DNA from: an uncultured Prevotellaceae bacterium
GTDB lineage: Bacteria > Bacteroidota > Bacteroidia > Bacteroidales > Bacteroidaceae
Length of the DNA stretch: 51,321 nt
Assembly (NCBI GenBank): GCA_902775075.1
Contig: CACYKX010000003.1
Span: forward strand, 1-51,321
Direction of reading: 5' to 3'
How positions within the stretch are numbered: position 1 is the first letter of the stretch; each line of letters starts with the position of its first letter. This document shows, piece after piece, positions 10,329-17,394 of this stretch. The notes beneath the pieces were generated by a model. The model ran no database searches, was not told the origin of the DNA, and saw nothing but the letters and a program-made list of their open reading frames with translations. Both the position numbers and the translations under genes were made by a program.

Positions 10329-10742
10329 TTATCTTCTGCTTTCCAAATAATCTTGGAGTATTATTGTAGCCGAAATCTCATCGACCAATCCTTTATTATC
10401 TCTTCTTACCTTTTTCTTCACCCCGCCATCGATCATTGCCCTATGAGCCAAGACCGAAGTAAAGCGCTCATCATAATATTCAATAGGCACTTCAGGATGC
10501 GCCTTGCGCCACCGATTGAAAAAATTTTCTACTCGAGCCAAGTTCTCACTAGGTTGTCCATTAGGTTGAATAGGCTTTCCTATAACGATTCTCTCCACCT
10601 GTTCATCCTGGATATATTTTTCGAGATATTGAAAAAGAGTAGATGTAAGAACAGTGGCCAGTCCATTAGCAATAATTTGTAATGGATCGGTCACTGCTAA
10701 ACCAGTACGTTTCTTTCCGTAATCTATAGAAAGTATTCTCAT
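10329..10742 (-). CDS. ruvX: RuvX/YqgF-type Holliday-junction resolvase-like nuclease
   Basis: RNase H-fold nuclease; family members act in 16S rRNA 5' end maturation and/or Holliday-junction processing. Seen: SIDYGKKRTGLAV (first acidic residue) at the N-terminus, DERFTS in the middle and DEISATIILQDYL at the C-terminus, the three metal-binding regions. The 137 residues are normal. Its ATG shares one base with the stop of the upstream SPOR lipoprotein gene (TAATG), indicating translational coupling. Confidence 0.93.
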   Translation of the reverse strand: MRILSIDYGKKRTGLAVTDPLQIIANGLATVLTSTLFQYLEKYIQDEQVERIVIGKPIQPNGQPSENLARVENFFNRWRKAHPEVPIEYYDERFTSVLAHRAMIDGGVKKKVRRDNKGLVDEISATIILQDYLESRR

Positions 10743-11233
10743 TACTTCTTAAAGAGCAACCAAGCATCAGGATAGTTACCAGCGCGGAACTGATTACGAC
10801 TCTGAACTGCAGAAGCTTTATCAGCGAAAGTAGAAGCTACGACACGATACATATTACGACTTGCATTGTAAACGATCTGAGCCTCGTAACCAGCATTGTT
10901 CAGTGTATTCTGTAATCCTTCAGCATTTGCCTTCAAAGAGAAAGAACCTACAACAACACTAAAAGCCTGAACACCCTTACCAGAAACCACAGTAAAGTCT
11001 TCTGTACGAACAGTTGCATTATCTACATTATCAACAACTGTAGTCTGAGTTGCTGTCTTGGTCTCGAGTGGAGTTACTACCGGAGCATCTGCAGCAGGTT
11101 CCTTCTGTGCATTTGCAGCTTCCTGAGCCTGAGCTTTCTCGTAAGCTTTCTTATATGCACTTTCACTAGATTTACAACTTGTAAAAAGCATTGCAGCACA
11201 AAGTCCTGCACACAAAACCATATATTTTTTCAT
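10742..11233 (-). CDS. SPOR-domain lipoprotein
   Basis: Lipoprotein signal peptide with lipobox LFTSC (Cys at residue 20), an Ala/Gln/Glu-rich linker to about residue 85, and a C-terminal SPOR domain (AFSVVVGSFSLKANAEGLQNTLNNAGYEAQIVYNASRNMYRVVASTF) of about 75 residues. SPOR domains bind denuded peptidoglycan glycan strands at division sites. As a lipid-anchored protein of 163 residues it probably sits in the outer membrane and touches septal wall. It is the first gene of SPOR-ruvX-def-TPR. Confidence 0.9.
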   Translation of the reverse strand: MKKYMVLCAGLCAAMLFTSCKSSESAYKKAYEKAQAQEAANAQKEPAADAPVVTPLETKTATQTTVVDNVDNATVRTEDFTVVSGKGVQAFSVVVGSFSLKANAEGLQNTLNNAGYEAQIVYNASRNMYRVVASTFADKASAVQSRNQFRAGNYPDAWLLFKK

Positions 11234-11400
11234 TGCTAAAATTGGGTTATAGTTAAACTATGAAATATTTATTGGGCGAAGTTACAAAATATATTGGGAA
11301 AATATAAAGAATGTCCGCATAAAGTTTGTTAAATCAAGGTAATACAACATTTTTAACGAAAAATTAAGGTAAAATATATGGTTCTTTTATCCCTTTTTAT

Positions 11401-11408
11401 TAAATTTG
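11401..11408 (+). promoter_or_regulatory. -7 box of the YtxH operon
   Basis: TAAATTTG matches TAnnTTTG, about 38 nt before the ATG at 11447. No clear TTG is at the expected -33 distance, so this is a weak call. Confidence 0.4.
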
Positions 11409-11446
11409 CCATTAGAATATTGTTTAACATCAAAAAATAAAGGAAC

Positions 11447-11662
11447 ATGAAAACATTAGGTTATTTAGGCGCATTCCTCGGAGGCGCACTCGCTGGTGCA
11501 ACATTAGGTCTTCTTCTCGCTCCTGAGAAGGGTGAAGACACACGCAATAAGATTTCCAACGCTGTTGATGATTTTTGCAAGAAACATGACATCAAGCTCA
11601 GCAAAAAAGATATGGAAGATTTAGTAGACGACATCAAGGACGCAGCTCCTGAGGTTGGTTAA
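11447..11662 (+). CDS. YtxH-domain small membrane protein
   Basis: 71 residues. Seen: a glycine/alanine-rich N-terminal transmembrane segment (YLGAFLGGALAGATLGLLLAPEKGEDTRNKISN), the hallmark of the YtxH family, then an acidic/basic amphipathic tail. Family members are linked to general stress and envelope functions, with no known enzyme activity. It is first of three closely spaced plus-strand genes; the next two are also small and envelope-related, so the three probably act together. Confidence 0.88.
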   Translation: MKTLGYLGAFLGGALAGATLGLLLAPEKGEDTRNKISNAVDDFCKKHDIKLSKKDMEDLVDDIKDAAPEVG

Positions 11663-11679
11663 TTCAAAAAGATTATATT

Positions 11680-12030
11680 TTGTTTTCAAACGATCAAAAC
11701 ATAGAAACTATTGGGCAACTCGTTGAAGTGCTCAAGCATTATATCGGGCTTCAATCTGAATATATGAAGCTCGATGTAGTAGACAAGGTAGTACGACTAC
11801 TAACAGCCATCACAATGGTTATAGTTTTCTCCGTACTCCTTATTCTTGCTCTAATTTATCTTTCGTTTGCAGCAGCCACGGCTTTAACGCCATTAGTGGG
11901 AATGCCATTAGCTTTCACCATTGTTGCAGGCGCTTATCTATTCATTTTAATACTAGTTTGGACGAGCCGCCACCAACTTATCGAGAAACCTTTGGTGCAG
12001 TTCTTAACTAGCATTCTTATGCAGAAGTAA
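11680..12030 (+). CDS. Holin-X/YqjE-like two-helix membrane protein
   Basis: 116 residues with a soluble N-terminal helix (IGQLVEVLKHYIGLQSEYMKLDVVDKVVRLL) and two transmembrane helices between about residues 46 and 102. The arrangement matches the 'phage holin family' proteins (YqjE-like) that commonly follow YtxH-type genes in Bacteroidetes; the phage name is historical and no prophage is present. The start used is TTG at 11680, 17 bp after the YtxH stop. The first ATG would remove the conserved N-terminal helix. Confidence 0.75.
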   Translation: MFSNDQNIETIGQLVEVLKHYIGLQSEYMKLDVVDKVVRLLTAITMVIVFSVLLILALIYLSFAAATALTPLVGMPLAFTIVAGAYLFILILVWTSRHQLIEKPLVQFLTSILMQK

Positions 12031-12031
12031 C

Positions 12032-12283
12032 ATGATAGAAGATCCTCAGTTTACATATAACTCAATTACCGATATCAGGTTGCGTAAGGAAATCCTACAC
12101 AATGAGATTTTGGAAGATAACGAGAAAATCAAAACGTTATGGGGTAGTCTGTTTAAAAAGTCAGATGCACTTAACAAGAGGTCAACACCTTCAAAGCGTA
12201 TCAATAGCATTTTGAATATTGGCGCTGGAGTATTGGATGGTGTCATCTTAGGATGGAAACTATATCGTAAATTCAAGAAATAA
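12032..12283 (+). CDS. Small conserved hypothetical protein
   Basis: 83 residues, starting one base after the previous stop, so in the same operon. Seen: a charged N-terminal half, a Lys-rich middle, and a short glycine-containing hydrophobic segment (ILNIGAGVLDGVILGWKLYRKF) near the C-terminus with a basic tail. The hydrophobic stretch could sit at the membrane. No family recognised. Its position suggests it is a third part of the YtxH/holin-like envelope module. Confidence 0.75.
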   Translation: MIEDPQFTYNSITDIRLRKEILHNEILEDNEKIKTLWGSLFKKSDALNKRSTPSKRINSILNIGAGVLDGVILGWKLYRKFKK

Positions 12284-12301
12284 GCATTAGATTTTAGACA
12301 T

Positions 12302-12326
12302 AAAAAAAGGAGTACCGCCGTACTCC
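12302..12326 (-). terminator. Terminator of the small-RNA candidate
   Basis: Perfect 7-bp GC-containing stem with loop CGCC/GGCG and a seven-T tract on the minus strand (12308-12302). It could also catch readthrough from the MBL-hydrolase operon. Confidence 0.88.
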
Positions 12327-12362
12327 AACCTTGTTAACCTTAAATCTAATACTATGAAAAAC
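12302..12362 (-). ncRNA. Candidate small RNA with its own promoter and terminator
   Basis: On the minus strand a full promoter (GTTG-N20-TATATTTG) is followed by about 40 nt of unpaired sequence and then a terminator hairpin, GGAGTAC(12326-12320)/GTACTCC(12315-12309) with a 4-base loop, ending in seven T. No open frame of note lies inside. The predicted RNA is about 61 nt. It sits 19 bp past a convergent gene and downstream of the MBL gene. A promoter-short RNA-terminator layout of this kind is, from memory, that of the Bacteroidales-1 RNA motif; this was not tested. Confidence 0.65.
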
Positions 12363-12368
12363 ACAGTG

Positions 12369-12400
12369 CAAATATAAGAACATATTTTATATATAGCAAC
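12369..12400 (-). promoter_or_regulatory. Promoter of the small-RNA candidate
   Basis: Minus-strand GTTG (12400-12397), exactly 20 bases, then TATATTTG (12376-12369). Confidence 0.72.
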
Positions 12401-12465
12401 TGTTTATCTATTTTTATTTCGATTTTTATATTCATTTAACATATTAACCACCGTTATTAACAACT

Positions 12466-13239
12466 TTAAAAGGATATCATCTGACCATCGAAGCCAAATT
12501 CTACCCCTTTAGGCAAACGTTTATTTGCCTCATCATGCAAACCTATTTCATGTGTCAAATGAATAAGGACAGTACGTTCCGCTCCGATTCTCCTGCTCAC
12601 CCTAATAGCATCCTCTACCAATTGATGACTATGATGCGGTTTGTCCCATCTTAAGGCATTGATAATCAATATTTTCACACCCCGTAGATATTGATATTCA
12701 CTATCAGCCATTGTCTTCATATCCGTGATATATGCCAAATCGCGAAATCGATATCCAAGAATAGGCATTTTATCATGCATTACTCTAATCGGCAATACTT
12801 CCACATTACCGATTTTCAGAACTTGATGCGGTTCTATCTTATGAAGCGACAGTTCTGGAGCTCCTGGGTATAAAGGCATTCCTTCTGGCGGAAAACAATA
12901 CGGCAGCATACGTCGCATACCGGCCATCACTTTTTCCTCAGCATATACATCTACCCCATTAAATCGATGACAATAGGGACGCAAATCGTCCATTCCGCCA
13001 ACATGATCATAATGGATATGAGTAACAAAGACTGCATTTATCTTACGAAATGATTGTGTAAGTAATTGCTCTCGAATATCAGGGCCTGCATCGATTAATA
13101 TTCTTGTATCGCCATCTTCGACGAGAGCTGCAGTACGCAGCCGATGATCTTTAGGGTTTTCAGAGCGACACACCTCACATTGACATCCCAATACTGGCAC
13201 GCCATTCGAAGTTCCTGTTCCCAATAATGTAATCTTCAT
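12466..13239 (-). CDS. MBL-fold metallohydrolase (PhnP/phosphodiesterase-like)
   Basis: Metallo-beta-lactamase fold hydrolase. Seen: N-terminal LLGTGTSNGVPVLGCQCEVC, the metal motif THIHYDHVGG (HxHxDH) near residue 76, later His/Asp ligands (VMHDKMPILGYR, YITDMKT) and a C-terminal LIHLTHEIGLHDE segment. The start and the CxCxxC-like motif resemble PhnP cyclic phosphodiesterases, but no phosphonate genes are nearby, so the substrate is unknown. The gene overlaps the end of murB by 4 bp (ATGA), so it is translated with murB. Confidence 0.9.
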   Translation of the reverse strand: MKITLLGTGTSNGVPVLGCQCEVCRSENPKDHRLRTAALVEDGDTRILIDAGPDIREQLLTQSFRKINAVFVTHIHYDHVGGMDDLRPYCHRFNGVDVYAEEKVMAGMRRMLPYCFPPEGMPLYPGAPELSLHKIEPHQVLKIGNVEVLPIRVMHDKMPILGYRFRDLAYITDMKTMADSEYQYLRGVKILIINALRWDKPHHSHQLVEDAIRVSRRIGAERTVLIHLTHEIGLHDEANKRLPKGVEFGFDGQMISF

Positions 13240-14249
13240 CGAATATTAACCTCTGGATATATATCAATGCCAAATTTCTGTTTGACATCTTCCTGTATTT
13301 TTTTCATCAAACGAACAACATCCTCGCCTGTCGCTCCTCCACGATTAACAAGGACGAGTGCCTGTTTATCATAGACACCTACAGCACCTAGCGTTTTTCC
13401 TTTCCAGCCACACTTTTCTATCATCCATCCTGCCGGGATTTTATAACCGCCATCTACCTTGAAGTAACGTAGGTCAGGAAAACGATCTTCCAATTCTTTC
13501 TTTTTATTTTCATCCACAATAGGATTCATAAAGAAACTGCCTGCATTACCCCAAATCTTAGGATCTGGCAACTTTGCATTTCTTATCTCAATGATCACAT
13601 CACGCAACTGTTGAGCTGTAGGTGTTGCTATTCCGCGCTCATCCAATTGAGTACGAATGTTACCATAATCCAATCGCGGAATAAACTTACGGTTCAGCCG
13701 ATATGTAACATGCGTTATCAGGAACTTGTCTTTCCATTCATGTTTAAATCGGCTCTGACGATAACTATAACTACACTCATCATTATTTATCACCCGCACC
13801 TTACCAGTAGCAATCTCCACAGCCTCAATGGTATCAATGATATCTTTAGCTTCTGCACCATAGGCGCCGATATTCTGAACCGCAGAAGCACCTACTTCTC
13901 CAGGAATTATTGATAGATTTTCTGCACCATACAACTGGTGTTCTACGCAGAAAGCAACGACATCATCAAAAACCTCACCACTTCCACATCTCACCAGCAC
14001 ATCATCTTCTTCATCTCCCAGTATCTCTATGCCTTTGATCGCACTATGTAATACTGTCCCTTGATAGTCTCCCGTAAGTAGAAGATTACTTCCTCCACCC
14101 AAAATCAATAGAGGCAGATCTTCCTGTGTCAGTAAACTAACAACCTTTTGAGCTTCTTCTACAGAAGAATATTCAACGAATCGATGACAACATGCATCAA
14201 TACCGAAAGTATTATGATTTAAAAGACTAAAGTTATTCTTGTCTAACAT
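13236..14249 (-). CDS. murB: UDP-N-acetylenolpyruvoylglucosamine reductase
   Basis: FAD enzyme that reduces the enolpyruvyl group to form UDP-MurNAc in peptidoglycan synthesis. The 337 residues are of E. coli type I length. Seen: NHNTFGIDACCHRFVEY at the N-terminus, the FAD-binding LILGGGSNLL, the PGEVGASAVQNIGAYGAE block, SYRQSRFK, and the C-terminal catalytic region GNAGSFFMNP (Ser proton donor) with the final Glu in DIYPEVNI. It starts one base after the DUF4348-like lipoprotein stop and overlaps the MBL gene. Confidence 0.97.
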   Translation of the reverse strand: MLDKNNFSLLNHNTFGIDACCHRFVEYSSVEEAQKVVSLLTQEDLPLLILGGGSNLLLTGDYQGTVLHSAIKGIEILGDEEDDVLVRCGSGEVFDDVVAFCVEHQLYGAENLSIIPGEVGASAVQNIGAYGAEAKDIIDTIEAVEIATGKVRVINNDECSYSYRQSRFKHEWKDKFLITHVTYRLNRKFIPRLDYGNIRTQLDERGIATPTAQQLRDVIIEIRNAKLPDPKIWGNAGSFFMNPIVDENKKKELEDRFPDLRYFKVDGGYKIPAGWMIEKCGWKGKTLGAVGVYDKQALVLVNRGGATGEDVVRLMKKIQEDVKQKFGIDIYPEVNIR

Positions 14250-14250
14250 A

Positions 14251-15102
14251 TTATGTATTCAGTTTTGTGAGCATCCATTTTCCACGAATCTTACGGAAGT
14301 AAAGTTCGGTCTCCAAACCGTTAGCAATACCTCGGATAACGAAGATTTTTTGGTTACTCTCTGTATATTTCTGTCCATAGATAATATTATAAATCATCTT
14401 GGAAGGTAATTCCGGCGCGAAAGCAGGCCATGTTTCCGGATCAATATCTCCCGACATGGTAGAGAAATCATCATCCGGGTCAGGACCTGTGAATTTAATA
14501 GGAGAAGCAAGATGACGATTTTGGAAAGCCGTATCCGTAGCAAAAGAATGATAGAACTTCAGGAAGCTCGCATTCTTATTCGTATACATAGGTTTATAAT
14601 TAATTGAAGTAAGCATCCATAAACCATTTATACGATTGAAAAGATATTGCTTAACCAGACGTTTTGCGAAATACACTTTTTCGATGACGACATGATTGAT
14701 ACTGGTATCCTTTACTATTTTCATCTGCTTGGGATGATCAAATATCACCGTATAGTAATCCTGACGCATAAAGAAATGTTCCATCTTCCAAGCGTTCTTT
14801 CCAACAGAGTGACTAAGTTTCTCGTTATGATACACTTTCAGAGGAAACACGATGCGCTTGAACTGCAGTTTCTTATTAGCAGCAAAATTAAAGATAAAAT
14901 CATCGAAAAGTTCATCCGCAGCCTTAGGCATAGGTGTTTCGGCAATAATATCTTCGGCAGAATCTTCAAGGACAGAATCCTGTTGGGCAGAATCCAGTAA
15001 AACCGAATCTTTAACAGGAGACGGTTTTTTATCGGTACATCCTGTTGTCATCACCATTGACAACAAGGCCAACGCACATGCTATATCTATTAGTCTTTTC
15101 AT
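14251..15102 (-). CDS. DUF4348-like lipoprotein
   Basis: Signal peptide with lipobox TTGC (Cys near residue 22), a Ser/Asp/Gln-rich linker, then a compact domain from about residue 60 (DELFDDFIFNFAANKKLQFKRIVFPL...) containing repeated W-M-L-T motifs (GLWMLTSINY, KWMLTKLN). This matches my recollection of DUF4348, a Bacteroidetes family of unknown function. At 283 residues it is the first gene of a murB operon, hinting at an envelope role. The -7 box TACTTTTG (15131-15124) lies just upstream. Confidence 0.75.
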   Translation of the reverse strand: MKRLIDIACALALLSMVMTTGCTDKKPSPVKDSVLLDSAQQDSVLEDSAEDIIAETPMPKAADELFDDFIFNFAANKKLQFKRIVFPLKVYHNEKLSHSVGKNAWKMEHFFMRQDYYTVIFDHPKQMKIVKDTSINHVVIEKVYFAKRLVKQYLFNRINGLWMLTSINYKPMYTNKNASFLKFYHSFATDTAFQNRHLASPIKFTGPDPDDDFSTMSGDIDPETWPAFAPELPSKMIYNIIYGQKYTESNQKIFVIRGIANGLETELYFRKIRGKWMLTKLNT

Positions 15103-15215
15103 GCTAGCCTCTTAAATTTTAGGCAAAAGTACACAAATTCTACGACATAACACATTAAATTTCGAAAAAACTTATATTTCTCAATTCATCATGCTTTTTT
15201 CTTAATTTAAATTAC

Positions 15216-15223
15216 TACCTTTG
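15216..15223 (+). promoter_or_regulatory. -7 box of pheS
   Basis: TACCTTTG matches TAnnTTTG, 37 nt before the pheS ATG. The -33 region is T-rich with no exact TTG. Confidence 0.5.
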
Positions 15224-15260
15224 CAACCAAATCGATTAGAATAAAAACGTTTTTTACAAT

Positions 15261-16301
15261 ATGTTATTAGAGAAAATTGAATCACTACTACAGGAAGTGA
15301 GCAATCTTACAGCCAAGAATGCTGAGGAAGTAGAACAACTCCGCCTGAAGTATCTGAGCAAGAAGGGCGAGATCAATGCCCTGATGAATGATTTCCGTAG
15401 CGTTCCAAAAGAGCAGAAAAAGGAAATCGGAATCAAGATTAACGAATTGAAGACTCGTGCGACTGAGGTTATCAATGGTTTGCGCGAAAATTTGGCCGAA
15501 GCCGAGGCTACAAGCAACGACATCGACCTTACTCGTACCGCCTATCCTATTGAACTTGGTGCACGTCATCCACTAACCATCGTCAAAAACGAAATTATCG
15601 ATATTTTCGGCCGTATGGGCTTTACTTTATTCCAAGGTCCTGAGGTCGATGATGACCAGCATGTTTTTACCATGCTGAACTTTGCTGCCGATCATCCTGC
15701 CCGTGATATGCAGGATACTTTCTTTATCGAACGCAGCAACCCTGCTGATGTCACCAAGAACGTATTACTTCGCAGTCACACTTCTGGCGACGAGGCTCAT
15801 TTCATGGAGAACCATCAGCCTCCTTTCAGAATTCTCTGTCCTGGTCGTGTTTATCGAAACGAGGCCATCAGTGCTCGTGCTCACTGCTTCTTCCATCAGG
15901 TGGAGGGTCTTTATGTAGACAAGAACGTAAGTTTCACCGACCTTAAACAGGTTTTGCTCACCTTCGCTCGCGAGATGTTCGGTCCTGACACCAAGATTCG
16001 TCTTCGCCCTAGCTACTTCCCATTCACAGAGCCAAGTGCTGAGATGGATATCAGTTGTAACATCTGTGGCGGTAAAGGTTGCGGTTTCTGTAAGCACACT
16101 GGTTGGGTTGAAATCCTTGGCTGCGGTATGGTAGACCCACATGATCTCGAAGCTTGTGGTATCGACAGCAGCGTCTATACAGGTTATGCTTTCGGTATGG
16201 GTGTTGAACGTATTGCTAACTTGAAATATCGCGTAAGTGATCTTCGTATGTTCTCAGAGAATGACACAAGATTCCTCGATGAATTTAAGAGTGCCTATTA
16301 A
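15261..16301 (+). CDS. pheS: Phenylalanine-tRNA ligase alpha subunit
   Basis: Catalytic alpha subunit of the alpha2beta2 enzyme that charges tRNA-Phe. 346 residues. Seen: N-terminal coiled coil (residues 1-90), then the class II core with HPLTIV, GFTLFQGPEVDDDQHVF, motif 2 LRSHTSGDEAHFM...FRILCPGRVYRNEAISARAHCFFHQVEGL, and the C-terminal FGMGVERIANLKYRVSDLR motif 3. A four-Cys cluster CNICGGKGCGFCKHTGW is present, as in many PheS. pheT is not adjacent. A bidirectional terminator follows. Confidence 0.97.
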   Translation: MLLEKIESLLQEVSNLTAKNAEEVEQLRLKYLSKKGEINALMNDFRSVPKEQKKEIGIKINELKTRATEVINGLRENLAEAEATSNDIDLTRTAYPIELGARHPLTIVKNEIIDIFGRMGFTLFQGPEVDDDQHVFTMLNFAADHPARDMQDTFFIERSNPADVTKNVLLRSHTSGDEAHFMENHQPPFRILCPGRVYRNEAISARAHCFFHQVEGLYVDKNVSFTDLKQVLLTFAREMFGPDTKIRLRPSYFPFTEPSAEMDISCNICGGKGCGFCKHTGWVEILGCGMVDPHDLEACGIDSSVYTGYAFGMGVERIANLKYRVSDLRMFSENDTRFLDEFKSAY

Positions 16302-16334
16302 TAGGTCATTCATAATATTACAATGCTATAACTA

Positions 16335-16365
16335 AAAAAGTCTGAGCTATTCGCTCAGACTTTTT
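16335..16365. terminator. Bidirectional terminator between pheS and yitT
   Basis: Perfect 13-bp stem AAAAAGTCTGAGC / GCTCAGACTTTTT with a 5-base loop. It has T-runs on both strands and lies between convergent genes. Confidence 0.93.
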
Positions 16366-16387
16366 GTTTTTCGTATATCACTAACGA

Positions 16388-17314
16388 CTAATTCTTTTCT
16401 ACATTTTCAAAAAGATTCTCCTTCGAGATCTTCTCATGCTTCGAGCGGATCTTAAACTTATCGAAACCTTCTCCATATACGCCGATTACATTGGTCTGCG
16501 TTACGAAAGCATCTGGGTCTATCTCATTGATGATACCAAAAATAATATTGCTTTCACGACGTTTTGCCATGATAAAAAGCATCTTCACCTCATTACCTGT
16601 ATAGAATCCATGAGCTTCTATAACTGTTGCTCCACGATGAGGGAACACTGCAATACGGCTGGCAATTTCCTTATACTTATCAGAAATAATAAAGAACTGA
16701 ACACTACGATGCATTGTGTTTACAACCTGGTCGACGCAGAACGAAGAAATCATCAACACGACATAGCCATAAATTACTTGTTCCCAATTGTGAAAGACAA
16801 GATATGAACTGGAAATTATGATAATATCACACGTCATAATGACACGACCCAAAGAAATATCCCGGTATTTGTTCACGATAGCCGCTATAATATCCGTTCC
16901 ACCGGTAGATCCATTAAAAGCAAACCCCATTCCAACTCCGGAACCACAAAAGATTGCGCCTATAATGGCTGCCATAAAAGGCTGATCTGCCAACAAATGG
17001 AAATCATGATGCCCTGCAAAAAAGGCCGTAAGAGCTGTCAACACCAAAACTGCATAAATGGTCTTCATACAAAACTTCCAACCTAGAATAATCAAGGCTG
17101 CAACCAAAAGGATTGCATTTATCGTGAAATATGTAGTCTGAACAGGTATATCCAATCCCCAAAACACAACAGATGCTATACCAGGAACACCTCCTGTCGT
17201 TATATTGTTAGGAAGCAGAAAGACATTCCATCCGATACTATAGGATATCATTGCAATACCTATCATGAAATAATCCCTCAGTTCGGTCATCAATGCTTTT
17301 TTCTCGATTTTCAT
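16388..17314 (-). CDS. YitT-family membrane protein (DUF161 + DUF2179)
   Basis: Integral membrane protein of 308 residues. Seen: about five to six transmembrane segments between residues 13 and 200, with the family motif NNITTGGVPGIASV and the second GSTGGTDIIAAIVNKY; a cytosolic C-terminal DUF2179 domain (FFIISDKYKEIASRIA...RGATVIEAHGFYTG...) at about 205-290. YitT proteins are presumed transporters, with no proven substrate. A -7 box TATCTTTG lies at 17353-17346. Confidence 0.9.
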   Translation of the reverse strand: MKIEKKALMTELRDYFMIGIAMISYSIGWNVFLLPNNITTGGVPGIASVVFWGLDIPVQTTYFTINAILLVAALIILGWKFCMKTIYAVLVLTALTAFFAGHHDFHLLADQPFMAAIIGAIFCGSGVGMGFAFNGSTGGTDIIAAIVNKYRDISLGRVIMTCDIIIISSSYLVFHNWEQVIYGYVVLMISSFCVDQVVNTMHRSVQFFIISDKYKEIASRIAVFPHRGATVIEAHGFYTGNEVKMLFIMAKRRESNIIFGIINEIDPDAFVTQTNVIGVYGEGFDKFKIRSKHEKISKENLFENVEKN

Positions 17315-17360
17315 GATTTCTCTCGTTATATTTTAAATTTAAATGCAAAGATACAAAATA

Positions 17361-17390
17361 ATAAGGTGATAGAATCATCCATCACCTTAT
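17361..17390 (-). terminator. Terminator hairpin after ligA
   Basis: ATAAGGTGAT / ATCACCTTAT stem with a 10-base loop, 5 bp past the ligA stop. The T-run is stronger on the plus side, so activity on the minus strand is less certain. Confidence 0.6.
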
Positions 17391-17394
17391 TTTT

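Noticed and set aside
11680..12030. Prophage remnant suggested by the holin-like protein
   Set aside because: No lysin, capsid or integrase nearby. This family is a normal chromosomal membrane protein next to YtxH genes.
12354..12377. Seven-codon frame MKNTVQI on the plus strand
   Set aside because: It is opposite the small-RNA promoter, too short, and has no plus-strand promoter.
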